NCBI RefSeq assembly: GCF_000975155.1
Contig: NZ_BBRG01000001.1
Location: 248,001 to 312,000 of the forward strand
Source: Demequina globuliformis
GTDB taxonomy: Bacteria > Actinomycetota > Actinomycetes > Actinomycetales > Demequinaceae
DNA: 64,000 nucleotides
Reading direction: 5' to 3'
In this document: one piece after another, positions 44,878-52,737 of the stretch
Layout: each line of letters starts with the position of its first letter
Position numbering within the stretch: the stretch's first letter is position 1
The notes under the pieces: model-generated
Seen by the model: the letters and a program-made list of their open reading frames with translations, nothing else
Told to the model about the DNA's origin: nothing
The model's database searches: none
Made by a program: the position numbers and the translations under genes

Positions 44878-46317
44878 TCAGGCTAGTGCTCTGTGCGCGA
44901 CCGCTGGTGCACCCGCGTCGATCTGGTCCCGCGCCCAGCCAGTACCTGTCCGTACTACGTTGAGGGCCAATGGCAGTTGGTGAGACGCGCTCTCAAGGAT
45001 GTGCATGAGGTACCCGGCCGTGTTGACGAACGCGGCGATGTCACCGCGGGCCACACCGTGGGGAAAACGTAGGCGGCGACGCAAGAGGAGTTCCTCCTCC
45101 ACGCAGTAGGCGCCCACCAGGAAGCCCTCCATCGGTTGCCCCGGCTCGCCGGCGCTCGCGGGCCTGACCCACCGAGGGTCCAGGAGAAAGTCGACGGACG
45201 TTGACCGCACCTGAGTGCGATTCATCGCCAGGCCCACCAGCGGGATGCCGTCGCTCGTGGACTTCCGGAAGGCGACGTCAGCCAACGTCATGCCACACCC
45301 GTCCACGATCGACCGGCCGGGCTCGCACCGGAGTTCGAGTTCGCGCGCAGTGAGGTCGGCGGCGATGGTCGCTCCGTCTATCCCGCGTGCGGTCAGTACG
45401 TCCGAGAGCCATTGCCCCCGAACGGGCGACTGCCAGTAGGGGTACATGGCCGGGGACGGCCGGGCCGCGTGCGGATCGACGAGCCCCAACCGGTCGCCCC
45501 GCCACGTGAGCTCTCCATCGGAATCCTCGTTGAGGGCCTCCCAAAAACGCGTCCACTGCTCTCTGTGCGCCAGGTAACTCATGGGGATGCCGCCGCCCAT
45601 GTCGACAAATGTCACGGGATGGCCCGCTTGGCGCAGGCGATCAACCCACGGCAGTGCCTCCCGCAATACGACTGCCCGTTCACGAGCGCTGTAGGCGTTC
45701 AGGTGAAAGTGCACTCCCTCCACCACGATGTGCTGCGCCGGTGCAGCCGCCACGCGCTGATCCCACGCTTGGGAGGTGAGCCCAAAACGTGTGGCGGCGA
45801 TGTCCCCGTCGGATGACGCAAGTCGCAACGCGACGCGTGCGACCGCTCCTACCCGCTCCGCCACGTCCACAACCGCCTCGAGTTCGTCCGCGTTGTCAAG
45901 GCTCAGAGTCACCCGCGAGCGCACGGCGAGCTCGATCAGTGCAGGAGACTTCACGGCAGCGGTCACGATCATGCGCTCTCCCGCCACCCCAGCGTCGAGG
46001 CACTGCTGCAGTTCCGCCAGCGAGGACACATCGATCCCCAAGCCGGCTTCGCGCGCCGCATGCACGAGCCCCAACGCCTTGTTGGCCTTGCGCGCGACAC
46101 ACACGCCCAGGGTCACGCCGTGGGCGCGCGCCGCGTCCTCAAGTTCACGGGCGTTGCGGGCCACCGGCGAGAAATCGAGGACGTTGACCGGAGAGCCGTA
46201 CTCGCGCACGAGCGCGGCGCACTGCTCGCTGTCGGCGAGAAGGTCCTCCATCCATGGCTCAGTCCTCGCCTGCAGCGGCGCGACTCCCTCGCATAGCTGA
46301 TGTGTGTCGTGTGTCAT
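44878..46317 (-). CDS. Y4yA/SbnH-like PLP-dependent decarboxylase
   Basis: 479 residues, fold-type III decarboxylase related to diaminopimelate/ornithine decarboxylases and to SbnH of staphyloferrin B biosynthesis. Visible motifs: PLP lysine in VARKANKALG (about residue 77), HFHLNAY, FVDMGGGIPM, the phosphate-binding CEPGRSIVDG and the substrate-binding YCVEEELLL near 410. It is the last gene of the leftward trio and its ATG overlaps the stop of the FAD gene (ATGA). It most likely decarboxylates an amino acid-derived intermediate made by the upstream enzymes. Confidence 0.85.
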   Translation of the reverse strand: MTHDTHQLCEGVAPLQARTEPWMEDLLADSEQCAALVREYGSPVNVLDFSPVARNARELEDAARAHGVTLGVCVARKANKALGLVHAAREAGLGIDVSSLAELQQCLDAGVAGERMIVTAAVKSPALIELAVRSRVTLSLDNADELEAVVDVAERVGAVARVALRLASSDGDIAATRFGLTSQAWDQRVAAAPAQHIVVEGVHFHLNAYSARERAVVLREALPWVDRLRQAGHPVTFVDMGGGIPMSYLAHREQWTRFWEALNEDSDGELTWRGDRLGLVDPHAARPSPAMYPYWQSPVRGQWLSDVLTARGIDGATIAADLTARELELRCEPGRSIVDGCGMTLADVAFRKSTSDGIPLVGLAMNRTQVRSTSVDFLLDPRWVRPASAGEPGQPMEGFLVGAYCVEEELLLRRRLRFPHGVARGDIAAFVNTAGYLMHILESASHQLPLALNVVRTGTGWARDQIDAGAPAVAHRALA

Positions 46318-47939
46318 GGCTGTGGCTCCTTCACGGGTTCATCATGCGCATCAGACCGGCGCTGGGCGCGTGCAATCGTGGCTGCCCAGCGGCGCGAATC
46401 ATCGTGGAGCCGGCGCTGCAGGGAGTCATGGCCCACGACCACGTCCTCTGTAGGCCGGCCCAAGGCGTAGAGGCCTGGAGTGGACGAGCCGTCGGCCGCG
46501 ACGCACTGCCCATCCGGCAACGTCAGCACGCCCCGCTCCCCCGGCCGCACCATCACATGCCCGGCGCGCGCAAGGCCCCGCCACGGGGTGCGCGCGTGCT
46601 CGATCCAGGCGTGGCCTGCGTCCCACGAACGCGGTGCGGCAAGCACGCCGGGCCCGCACGTGAAGGCATCGATGGTCGTCGCGCGTGGGCCGTCGTGTGT
46701 GCCCGCGCCACGTCCGGCATCGCCCCGGCCGTGCTCCACGGTCAGCAGCCCAGCCTCGCGTAACGCCAGCAAGCGCCTGTACGTCTGCACCGGCGGCCCG
46801 AACGCCCATCTCTCCAAGGTGGCGGCCCTGCGTCGCCAGCGGGTCCAGGTGTGCTGATCACGGGGTGCGCGTTCGAGCGACCTCACCACGTCCGCGTACC
46901 CCGCTGCCCATGCGCGTCCCCACCACCAGGCGGCGTCCTCATCCAACTCCCCATGCGCGCGGGCAAGGTCCCTTTCCCCCCGGGTCGCGCGGGGCGCGGG
47001 GCCATCGAGCCGTGCCCACAGGTGCGCCGGTGTGACCGTCACGCCTGCCGCGGCGGCACCTGCCACGGCTGCGCGGGCGAGCACGTCCCACCAGGCATCG
47101 TCCGGCGCTGACTGCGGCTCCAGCCCAGCTGTCACGTCGCGCACAGCGCCCGCCACTGACAGTGGGACGCGGGCGGGTTTGGGCAGCATTTCTTCGCCCG
47201 AACGCGCAACGAGCGTCACGAGCGACGGCTCGCGCCCGCTCGGCACGTAGCGCAGGCGCGACGGGGTACCGGAGTCCTCGTGCCATGTGCCCCCACGCCC
47301 CTGCGTCACGTCTAACACAACATCGAACGCCGTCAGCGCTGCCCCGCGCACCAGGAGCGGGGCGCCGGCAGTGGGCCCCGTCTGGGGAGCACTCATCGCG
47401 ACATGGTCCAGGCCAGCACCGCCTGCGTGGCCGGTCGCCATGAGAACGGTGGGCGAGGTGATGTCCACGCCGCCGGCACCGACGCCAGCGGCCTCGCCCG
47501 CAACGCACCGCCACCTCGCTCCATCCCGCTGGACAGACGTCACGGACGCCTTGATGTGCGTCACGTTGAGCCGGGGCGATTCGCAAAGCCGGTCGAAGGC
47601 CCACCCCAGGTACGCGCCCACACGAGCCCGCGGTGGGAATGGGTCAGCCTCGCCGCTCCACTCGCGAAAGCTCTGAGGCACCGCGGGGCACCGCGCGTCC
47701 ACGATGCCAGCGTCGACGTTCATCAATAGGTGCGTCGGTTGATCCGCATCCCACACGGCGCCGGCCCCAGGGACGTAAGGCTCAACCACGGCGATGCGGA
47801 GCGGCTCACCTCGAGTGGCGCCCTCCCGCGCCAACGCCGTATCCAGGTCCGCCAGGGCGTAGAGCGCACGCGGCCCCCCACCCACCACGATGAGGTCATA
47901 CGAGTGCGTGCGGTCTCGTCCTTGCGCATGGTCCGTCAC
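46314..47939 (-). CDS. FAD/NAD(P)-binding oxidoreductase-like protein
   Basis: 541 residues. The dinucleotide motif VVGGGPRALYAL lies at residues 16-27 and VVEPYVPGAGAVW, THLLMNVDAGIVD follow, the pattern of the PF13454-type FAD-NAD(P)-binding proteins found next to peptide or siderophore-like gene sets. A conserved C-terminal FTCGPGV and STPGLYALGRPTEDVVVG match the end of the FAD domain. The reaction is unknown; N-hydroxylation or amine oxidation would be plausible. GTG 47939 is chosen: it starts 19 bases after the upstream stop. The downstream start overlaps by 4 bases. Confidence 0.78.
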   Translation of the reverse strand: MTDHAQGRDRTHSYDLIVVGGGPRALYALADLDTALAREGATRGEPLRIAVVEPYVPGAGAVWDADQPTHLLMNVDAGIVDARCPAVPQSFREWSGEADPFPPRARVGAYLGWAFDRLCESPRLNVTHIKASVTSVQRDGARWRCVAGEAAGVGAGGVDITSPTVLMATGHAGGAGLDHVAMSAPQTGPTAGAPLLVRGAALTAFDVVLDVTQGRGGTWHEDSGTPSRLRYVPSGREPSLVTLVARSGEEMLPKPARVPLSVAGAVRDVTAGLEPQSAPDDAWWDVLARAAVAGAAAAGVTVTPAHLWARLDGPAPRATRGERDLARAHGELDEDAAWWWGRAWAAGYADVVRSLERAPRDQHTWTRWRRRAATLERWAFGPPVQTYRRLLALREAGLLTVEHGRGDAGRGAGTHDGPRATTIDAFTCGPGVLAAPRSWDAGHAWIEHARTPWRGLARAGHVMVRPGERGVLTLPDGQCVAADGSSTPGLYALGRPTEDVVVGHDSLQRRLHDDSRRWAATIARAQRRSDAHDEPVKEPQP

Positions 47940-47958
47940 GTGGCCGCGATCCCCTGCG

Positions 47959-48990
47959 TCACGCCTGGACAAAGGGGTTGGCCGCGACCGTTTCCGCCAG
48001 AGCATCAGCGCCGCCCTCGAGTTCTGCGGCCACCCACGCGTCGTTGAACACCGTGGGCAGGTAGGCGGAGCCGCCGTCGTGGATGAGGAAAGCGACCGAG
48101 TGACCAGGGCTAAGGGTGGGCAGGTCGTGACCGATGGCGGCCACGATCGCTCCAGTGGACGCGCCAGCGAGGATGCCTTCGCGCCGTGCAAGAAGGCGGC
48201 AGCCGCGCACCATGTCTGCTTCGCTCACGCGACGCACCGCGTGCGGGTGGGCACGCTCTGACAGTGCGGTCGCGAATCCAGCGCCCAGGCCGGGAAGCTT
48301 GCGCTCGGCGACCGCTCCTCCAAAGAGTGCGGAGCCTTCCGCGTCAACGCCCACAAGGGTGGTGTTCCACCCCGCTGACTCGATGGCCTGCTGACACCCC
48401 AGCACGGTTCCCGTGGTGCTCATCGCTACGTAGAGGTAGTCCGGAGGAGCACCAAGCGAGGCCACCAACTCCGGCACGGTCGTCGTGGCGTGCGCCGCGG
48501 GATTGGCGAGATTGCCGTACTGATTGGTGGTCACCGCTCCCGGCACCGCATCGAGCAACTCGGCGACGCGGGCAACGCGCGCTCCCAGGCGGTTTCCGTC
48601 AGGCGGCGTGAGGACCCGTTCCACCTGCGCGCCGAACGCTTCCATAGTCTGCGTCGCGGCGCCGGTGGCCCGTTCATCAACGACAGCGATAAACCGGTAG
48701 CCGCGTAGCGCACACTGACGTGCGAGGGCCATTCCAAGGTTCCCAGAGGTCGACTCGACCACGGTGCCGCCGGCCTGCAGCGCGCCGGTCCGTTCCATGT
48801 CATCGAGGAGGAAGTGGGCGGTGCGCTCCTTGGTGCTGCCGGAGACCTGCAAAAAGTCACACTTCGCGTAGATCCTGGCGTGTGTCTCCGGAAATAGCCG
48901 CTCCATTTGGCTCACCGGCGTGGGCACGTAGCCACCATGGATCGAGACGCTCGGCATCGGCACAGCATGCGTCGTATCACTCACCGTCAT
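47959..48990 (-). CDS. SbnA-like PLP-dependent cysteine-synthase-family enzyme
   Basis: 343 residues of the beta-substitution family. The PLP lysine sits in VSGSTKERTA (about residue 54), the substrate loop reads ESTSGNLG, and GLGAGF and GASTGA segments are in place. The N-terminal phrase TPVSQMERLF and S-T-K-R pattern are closer to SbnA (O-phospho-L-serine plus glutamate) than to housekeeping CysK, whose loop is TSGNTG. It leads a three-gene operon with the FAD protein and the PLP decarboxylase. AGGGAGG lies 9 bases before the ATG. The exact nucleophile is an inference. Confidence 0.8.
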   Translation of the reverse strand: MTVSDTTHAVPMPSVSIHGGYVPTPVSQMERLFPETHARIYAKCDFLQVSGSTKERTAHFLLDDMERTGALQAGGTVVESTSGNLGMALARQCALRGYRFIAVVDERATGAATQTMEAFGAQVERVLTPPDGNRLGARVARVAELLDAVPGAVTTNQYGNLANPAAHATTTVPELVASLGAPPDYLYVAMSTTGTVLGCQQAIESAGWNTTLVGVDAEGSALFGGAVAERKLPGLGAGFATALSERAHPHAVRRVSEADMVRGCRLLARREGILAGASTGAIVAAIGHDLPTLSPGHSVAFLIHDGGSAYLPTVFNDAWVAAELEGGADALAETVAANPFVQA

Positions 48991-49079
48991 TGTTCATGCC
49001 CTCCCTTGTGTAGCCCCTGGTGGAGCCCCAACCGCGAAGGCGCCGTCGCCCCCGTCGCGGGTCCTCCTGTACTAACCAT
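48987..49079 (-). CDS. Possible 30-codon leader ORF coupled to the SbnA-like gene
   Basis: An ATG at 49079 opens a 30-codon frame (Gly/Thr/His-rich, with GLHQGLHKGGHEQ at its end) whose TGA overlaps the ATG of the SbnA-like gene (ATGA). The arrangement allows translational coupling. There is no strong ribosome binding site and the overlap could be chance. Confidence 0.25.
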   Translation of the reverse strand: MVSTGGPATGATAPSRLGLHQGLHKGGHEQ

Positions 49080-49237
49080 GCGCCCACATCGGACATTCCA
49101 CAGGTGCGCGCAGACCACAGGGCACACTCGTGCGCGCGACATAGCGAGAGCGCGTCGCGTTCTCGCCGCCGGACTTCCCCAGTCCTGCCTGGGGTCTTGA
49201 TAGCGTCAGAACTAGCGGACCGGCCTAGGAGGCGCAC

Positions 49238-50500
49238 ATGAGCGAAACCATCGTGGACACCGAACCTCGCACGTTTGGCGTCCACTCGGAGGTGGGAAAG
49301 CTGCACAGCGTGCTCGTGTGCTCGCCTGGGCTCGCCCACCACCGCCTGACCCCGTCCAACGCGGCAGACCTGCTGTTCGACGACGTGATGTGGGTGGCCA
49401 ACGCTAAGCGCGACCACGACGAGTTCTGCGCGCTCATGCGTGCGCGCGGCATCGAGGTACTGGAACTCACTCAGCTGCTCACACAGACGCTCGACCTTCC
49501 GCACGCGCGGGCATGGCTACTCGACAGGAAAGTCACACCCAATGAGGTGGGGGTCGCACTGGCCGACGACGTCCGCGCTTTCCTGGACTCCCTCGAGTCT
49601 GAGACCCTCGCGCACCTCATCTTGGGCGGGTTGTCGACCACGGACCTGCCTCGCGACTTTGCTCCGCCAGCCGTGGAACTCGTGCGGGAAGAATCCGGCA
49701 TGCGCGACTACCTCATGCCCCCGCTTCCGAACACGCTGTACACGCGCGACACCACGAGCTGGATCTACGGCGGCGTGACGCTCAATCCGCTGTATTGGCC
49801 CGCTCGCCACGCGGAAACCCTCGTCATGAAGGCCGTGTACACCTTCCACCCCCATTTCGCCGACCAAGTCAACACGTGGTGGGGCGATCCCGAGATCGAC
49901 CACGGACTCGCAACGCTGGAAGGCGGCGACGTGATGCCCATCGGGTCCGGCGTTGTCGTAATCGGCATGTCGGAGCGCTCCAGCCGCCAAGCCATCACGC
50001 AGGTGGCTGCGGAACTGTTTGCTCGCGAGGCTGCCCAGCGCGTCATCGTCGCCAAGCTGCCCCGCATGCGCTCCGCCATGCACCTCGACACCGTGTTTAC
50101 TTTCGCGGACCGCGACCTCGCCACGGTGTTCCCCTCGGTCGTCGACGAGATCGAGACGTATTCCATTTACGAGTCCCCCACCCCGCTCAGCCTCGACGTG
50201 CGCAAAGAGGACAAGCCGTTCACCGAGGTGATTGCGCAGGCGAAGGGACTCAAGGAACTGAGGCTGATCGCCACTGGCGGCGACCGCTACGACGTGGAGC
50301 GCCAGCAATGGGACGACGCCAATAACGTGCTCGCGCTCGAGCCGGGCGTGGTGGTGGCTTACGACCGCAATGTCGCCACCAACGCAGCACTGCGGGCCGC
50401 CGGCATCGAGGTGCTGGAGATCGTGGGAGCGGAACTGGGACGCGGCCGGGGCGGCGCACACTGCATGACGCAGCCCTTGGTGCGCGACCCCCTCAACTGA
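49238..50500 (+). CDS. arcA: Arginine deiminase
   Basis: 420 residues, full length for ArcA. The guanidine-modifying-enzyme core is intact: [28 protein letters not shown], the catalytic His282 in MHLDTVFTF and the nucleophile Cys409 in GGAHCMTQP. It hydrolyses arginine to citrulline and ammonia. No ornithine carbamoyltransferase, carbamate kinase or antiporter gene is nearby, so the full ADI energy pathway is not encoded here. AGGAGG lies just before the ATG. It is divergent from the SbnA-like operon across 247 bases. Confidence 0.95.
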   Translation: MSETIVDTEPRTFGVHSEVGKLHSVLVCSPGLAHHRLTPSNAADLLFDDVMWVANAKRDHDEFCALMRARGIEVLELTQLLTQTLDLPHARAWLLDRKVTPNEVGVALADDVRAFLDSLESETLAHLILGGLSTTDLPRDFAPPAVELVREESGMRDYLMPPLPNTLYTRDTTSWIYGGVTLNPLYWPARHAETLVMKAVYTFHPHFADQVNTWWGDPEIDHGLATLEGGDVMPIGSGVVVIGMSERSSRQAITQVAAELFAREAAQRVIVAKLPRMRSAMHLDTVFTFADRDLATVFPSVVDEIETYSIYESPTPLSLDVRKEDKPFTEVIAQAKGLKELRLIATGGDRYDVERQQWDDANNVLALEPGVVVAYDRNVATNAALRAAGIEVLEIVGAELGRGRGGAHCMTQPLVRDPLN

Positions 50501-50534
50501 AGAGCCATCGTGCGAGCGACACACGGGAGGTGAG

Positions 50535-52295
50535 ATGACAGCCCAGGCGCCACAGCGCCCCACCTCAGGCGTAATCGACCGAGCCGTGACGCGCCTGACT
50601 GTTCCCCGCGTCGGCCGGCCTCCAGCACCGGGGATCACGGAGTTCACATTCTCTGCCGTTGGCCTCGTCATTGGGCTGTACTTTTTCTCGCTGTCACTGA
50701 CGCCGTCGCTGTTGCCGCGCGTGGCTTGGGTCCAGGGCATTAACTCTGGCGTCACCTTCATGGTCGGCTACGGCCTGGGGACTGCGGCGTATGCGGTCGT
50801 GAGGTTCCTGATGGTGCCGGCGGCCCGGGGCAAGGTCAGGGCGCTCTTGTTGGTCGCGTCGATGGCGGTCATCTCGGTGCAGTCGGGCCTTGCTATCTGG
50901 GCGTATGTGGGCTGGCAGAACGAGACTCGTCTGAACTTTGGCATGGATCCCCTGTCGCCGCTGGTGTGGCCGGTGATCGTGATCGTGGCGGCGGTGACGG
51001 CGGCGCTCATCCTGATGTTCGCACGCGCCGTGCGGGGGCTGTTTCGATGGGCTGACGACCTCGCCGACCGCTTCCTCCCGCGGCGCCTCGCGGTGGCTGT
51101 GGTGGCCGTCGTGCTTGGCGGGGCGCTGTGGTGGATCGCGTCGGGCGCGTTCGTCAACGCGTTCTTCACGGTGTCCAACTGGGCCTTCTCTACGCAGGAC
51201 CTCGCCGACAAGCCGGGTGTGACTCAGCCGAGCGCGACGGAGCGCTCGGGCTCTCCCTCGTCGCTGGTGGCGTTCGAGGACCTCGGCCGGCAGGGGCGCG
51301 CATTCGTCTCCGGCGGCCCACGCGCAGCGGACATCGATCAGGTGGGACCTGGCGGCGCGGTCGAGCCCGTGCGCGCCTACGTGGGCCTGCGCAGCGCAGA
51401 CACCATCGAAGGCCAGGCTGAGTTGCTGCTCGACGAACTGATCAGGGCCGATGCCTTCTCCAGGGAGGTGCTCGTCGTCGCCACCACGACGGGGACAGGT
51501 TTCTTGGCGCCGCACGGCGTCGACTCGCTTGAGTACCTCTGGAATGGCGACACCGCGATCGCTGGCGTCCAGTACTCGTACCTGCCGAGCTGGATTTCCC
51601 TGCTCGCGGACCAGGACGTCGTGGAGGAGACCTCGCGGGTGACGTTCCGCGTGATTCACGACTACTGGGCGACGCTGCCCGACTCGGACCGCCCGTCCCT
51701 GTACCTGTACGGGCTGTCGCTCGGGGCGACGGGCGTGGAGGCGGTGCTGTCCAGCGTCGACATCCTCAACGAGCCCATCGATGGCGCGCTCATGGTGGGC
51801 CCGCCGTTCCTCAACGAGATGCATTTTGAACTGACCCGTGACAGAGATGACGGCTCCCCCGCCGTGCTGCCGGTCGTCAACGACGGCAGGACCGTACGGT
51901 TTGCCGACGAGTCCGGCGTGAGCGATGCCAACGGCCCCATCTGGGGCGACACCAAGGTCGTCTACCTCCAACACGGGTCCGACCCTGTGGTGTGGTTCAA
52001 CCAGCACCTTGCCTTCTCCAGCCCCGACTGGCTCGCCGAAGGCGAGCGCGCGCCGGACGTCTCCGACACCATGGCCTGGTACCCACTCGTCACCATGTGG
52101 CAGGTCCTGCTCGACCTCCCGGCGGCAGGCAGCGTCCCTGACGGCCTTGGCCACCTGTACACCGTCACCGCCAACCTGCAGGCATGGGCGGCCGTCACGG
52201 GCGTCGAGATTGCCGACGGCGACCTTGCCTCCCTCGCGGCGCACCTGGAGGACAGAGATGCCGCGCTCGAGGCGCTGCGGGAGGCGGCCGAATAG
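50535..52295 (+). CDS. Membrane alpha/beta-hydrolase (Abhydrolase_9 type)
   Basis: 586 residues. The N-terminal half has about five hydrophobic helices (FTFSAVGLVIGLYFFSLSL, GVTFMVGYGLGTAAYAV, LLLVASMAVISV, PVIVIVAAVTAALILMF, AVAVVAVVLGGALWWIA). The C-terminal half is an extracytoplasmic serine-hydrolase-like domain with GPRAADIDQVGPGGAVEPVR, the elbow LYGLSLGATG near 398, and YLQHGSDPVVWF. This two-part layout is found across actinobacteria; mycobacterial relatives are thought to act on envelope lipids. GGGAGG is followed by the ATG 6 bases on. It starts 34 bases after arcA. Confidence 0.82.
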   Translation: MTAQAPQRPTSGVIDRAVTRLTVPRVGRPPAPGITEFTFSAVGLVIGLYFFSLSLTPSLLPRVAWVQGINSGVTFMVGYGLGTAAYAVVRFLMVPAARGKVRALLLVASMAVISVQSGLAIWAYVGWQNETRLNFGMDPLSPLVWPVIVIVAAVTAALILMFARAVRGLFRWADDLADRFLPRRLAVAVVAVVLGGALWWIASGAFVNAFFTVSNWAFSTQDLADKPGVTQPSATERSGSPSSLVAFEDLGRQGRAFVSGGPRAADIDQVGPGGAVEPVRAYVGLRSADTIEGQAELLLDELIRADAFSREVLVVATTTGTGFLAPHGVDSLEYLWNGDTAIAGVQYSYLPSWISLLADQDVVEETSRVTFRVIHDYWATLPDSDRPSLYLYGLSLGATGVEAVLSSVDILNEPIDGALMVGPPFLNEMHFELTRDRDDGSPAVLPVVNDGRTVRFADESGVSDANGPIWGDTKVVYLQHGSDPVVWFNQHLAFSSPDWLAEGERAPDVSDTMAWYPLVTMWQVLLDLPAAGSVPDGLGHLYTVTANLQAWAAVTGVEIADGDLASLAAHLEDRDAALEALREAAE

Positions 52296-52484
52296 CGACA
52301 CGTCCGCGCGAGGTCACGATTGGGTGACAGCGACCGCGAGCCACTGCGCATTTACATACACCTGCGTATGCTGTTGCTCGTGGCGCAGCACCTACGAGTG
52401 CGCCCGCAAAAGGGGGTGCGGGGCCGGGAGTCTCGCTGAGGGGATTCCCGCCCCGCCGACCGCACTGCCCCCGCCGACCTCGAC

Positions 52485-52568
52485 CTCGAGCCGCGCCCTC
52501 ACAACGTCGAGCCGCGCCCTCACAACGTCGAGCCGCGCCTTCACAGCGTCGAGCTGCGCCCGCGCGAC
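52485..52568 (-). repeat. 21-bp tandem repeats upstream of htaA
   Basis: Four tandem 21-base units (two nearly exact at 52485-52526, two increasingly diverged to 52568; core GTCGAGCCGCGCCCTCAC). On the minus strand they read as heptads of the type ARLDVVR, i.e. a coiled-coil pattern within an open frame 52392-52673, but no convincing start codon or ribosome binding site was found. The rest of the 442-base gap 52296-52737 holds the htaA promoter and iron box and nothing else recognised. Confidence 0.85.
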
Positions 52569-52630
52569 GCCGTCGGACCCCGCAGTACGCGCCCCTGCAG
52601 ACTCATTTATGCAATATCGCAAGCACCTAA

Positions 52631-52660
52631 TTGCTTTTTTGACGTAAGCGCCGCTACTCT
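52631..52660 (+). promoter_or_regulatory. Promoter of the HtaA-domain gene
   Basis: TTGCTT (52631-52636) and TACTCT (52655-52660) are 18 bases apart. The start of transcription would fall on the iron box at 52666, and the GTG start lies about 70 bases downstream. This local AT-rich patch (ATTGCTTTTTTG) stands out in a GC-rich region. Confidence 0.5.
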
Positions 52661-52665
52661 CCCGG

Positions 52666-52681
52666 TAAGGCATGCCTCACC
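52666..52681. promoter_or_regulatory. IdeR/DtxR-like iron box upstream of htaA
   Basis: TAAGGCATGCCTCACC matches about 12 of 16 positions of the DtxR/IdeR consensus TWAGGTTAGCCTWACC and keeps the AGG/CCT half-site cores. It overlaps the predicted transcription start, where Fe-loaded repressor would block initiation. Confidence 0.65.
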
Positions 52682-52737
52682 AGGAAGCCGCGGCGCGTCG
52701 ATGCGCCTCCCGAATGACCACATCTCTGGAGTCCCCT

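Noticed and set aside
50694-52301. A 535-codon leftward frame opposite the membrane hydrolase
   Set aside because: Arg/His-rich without helices, while the plus strand has five membrane segments and a Ser elbow.
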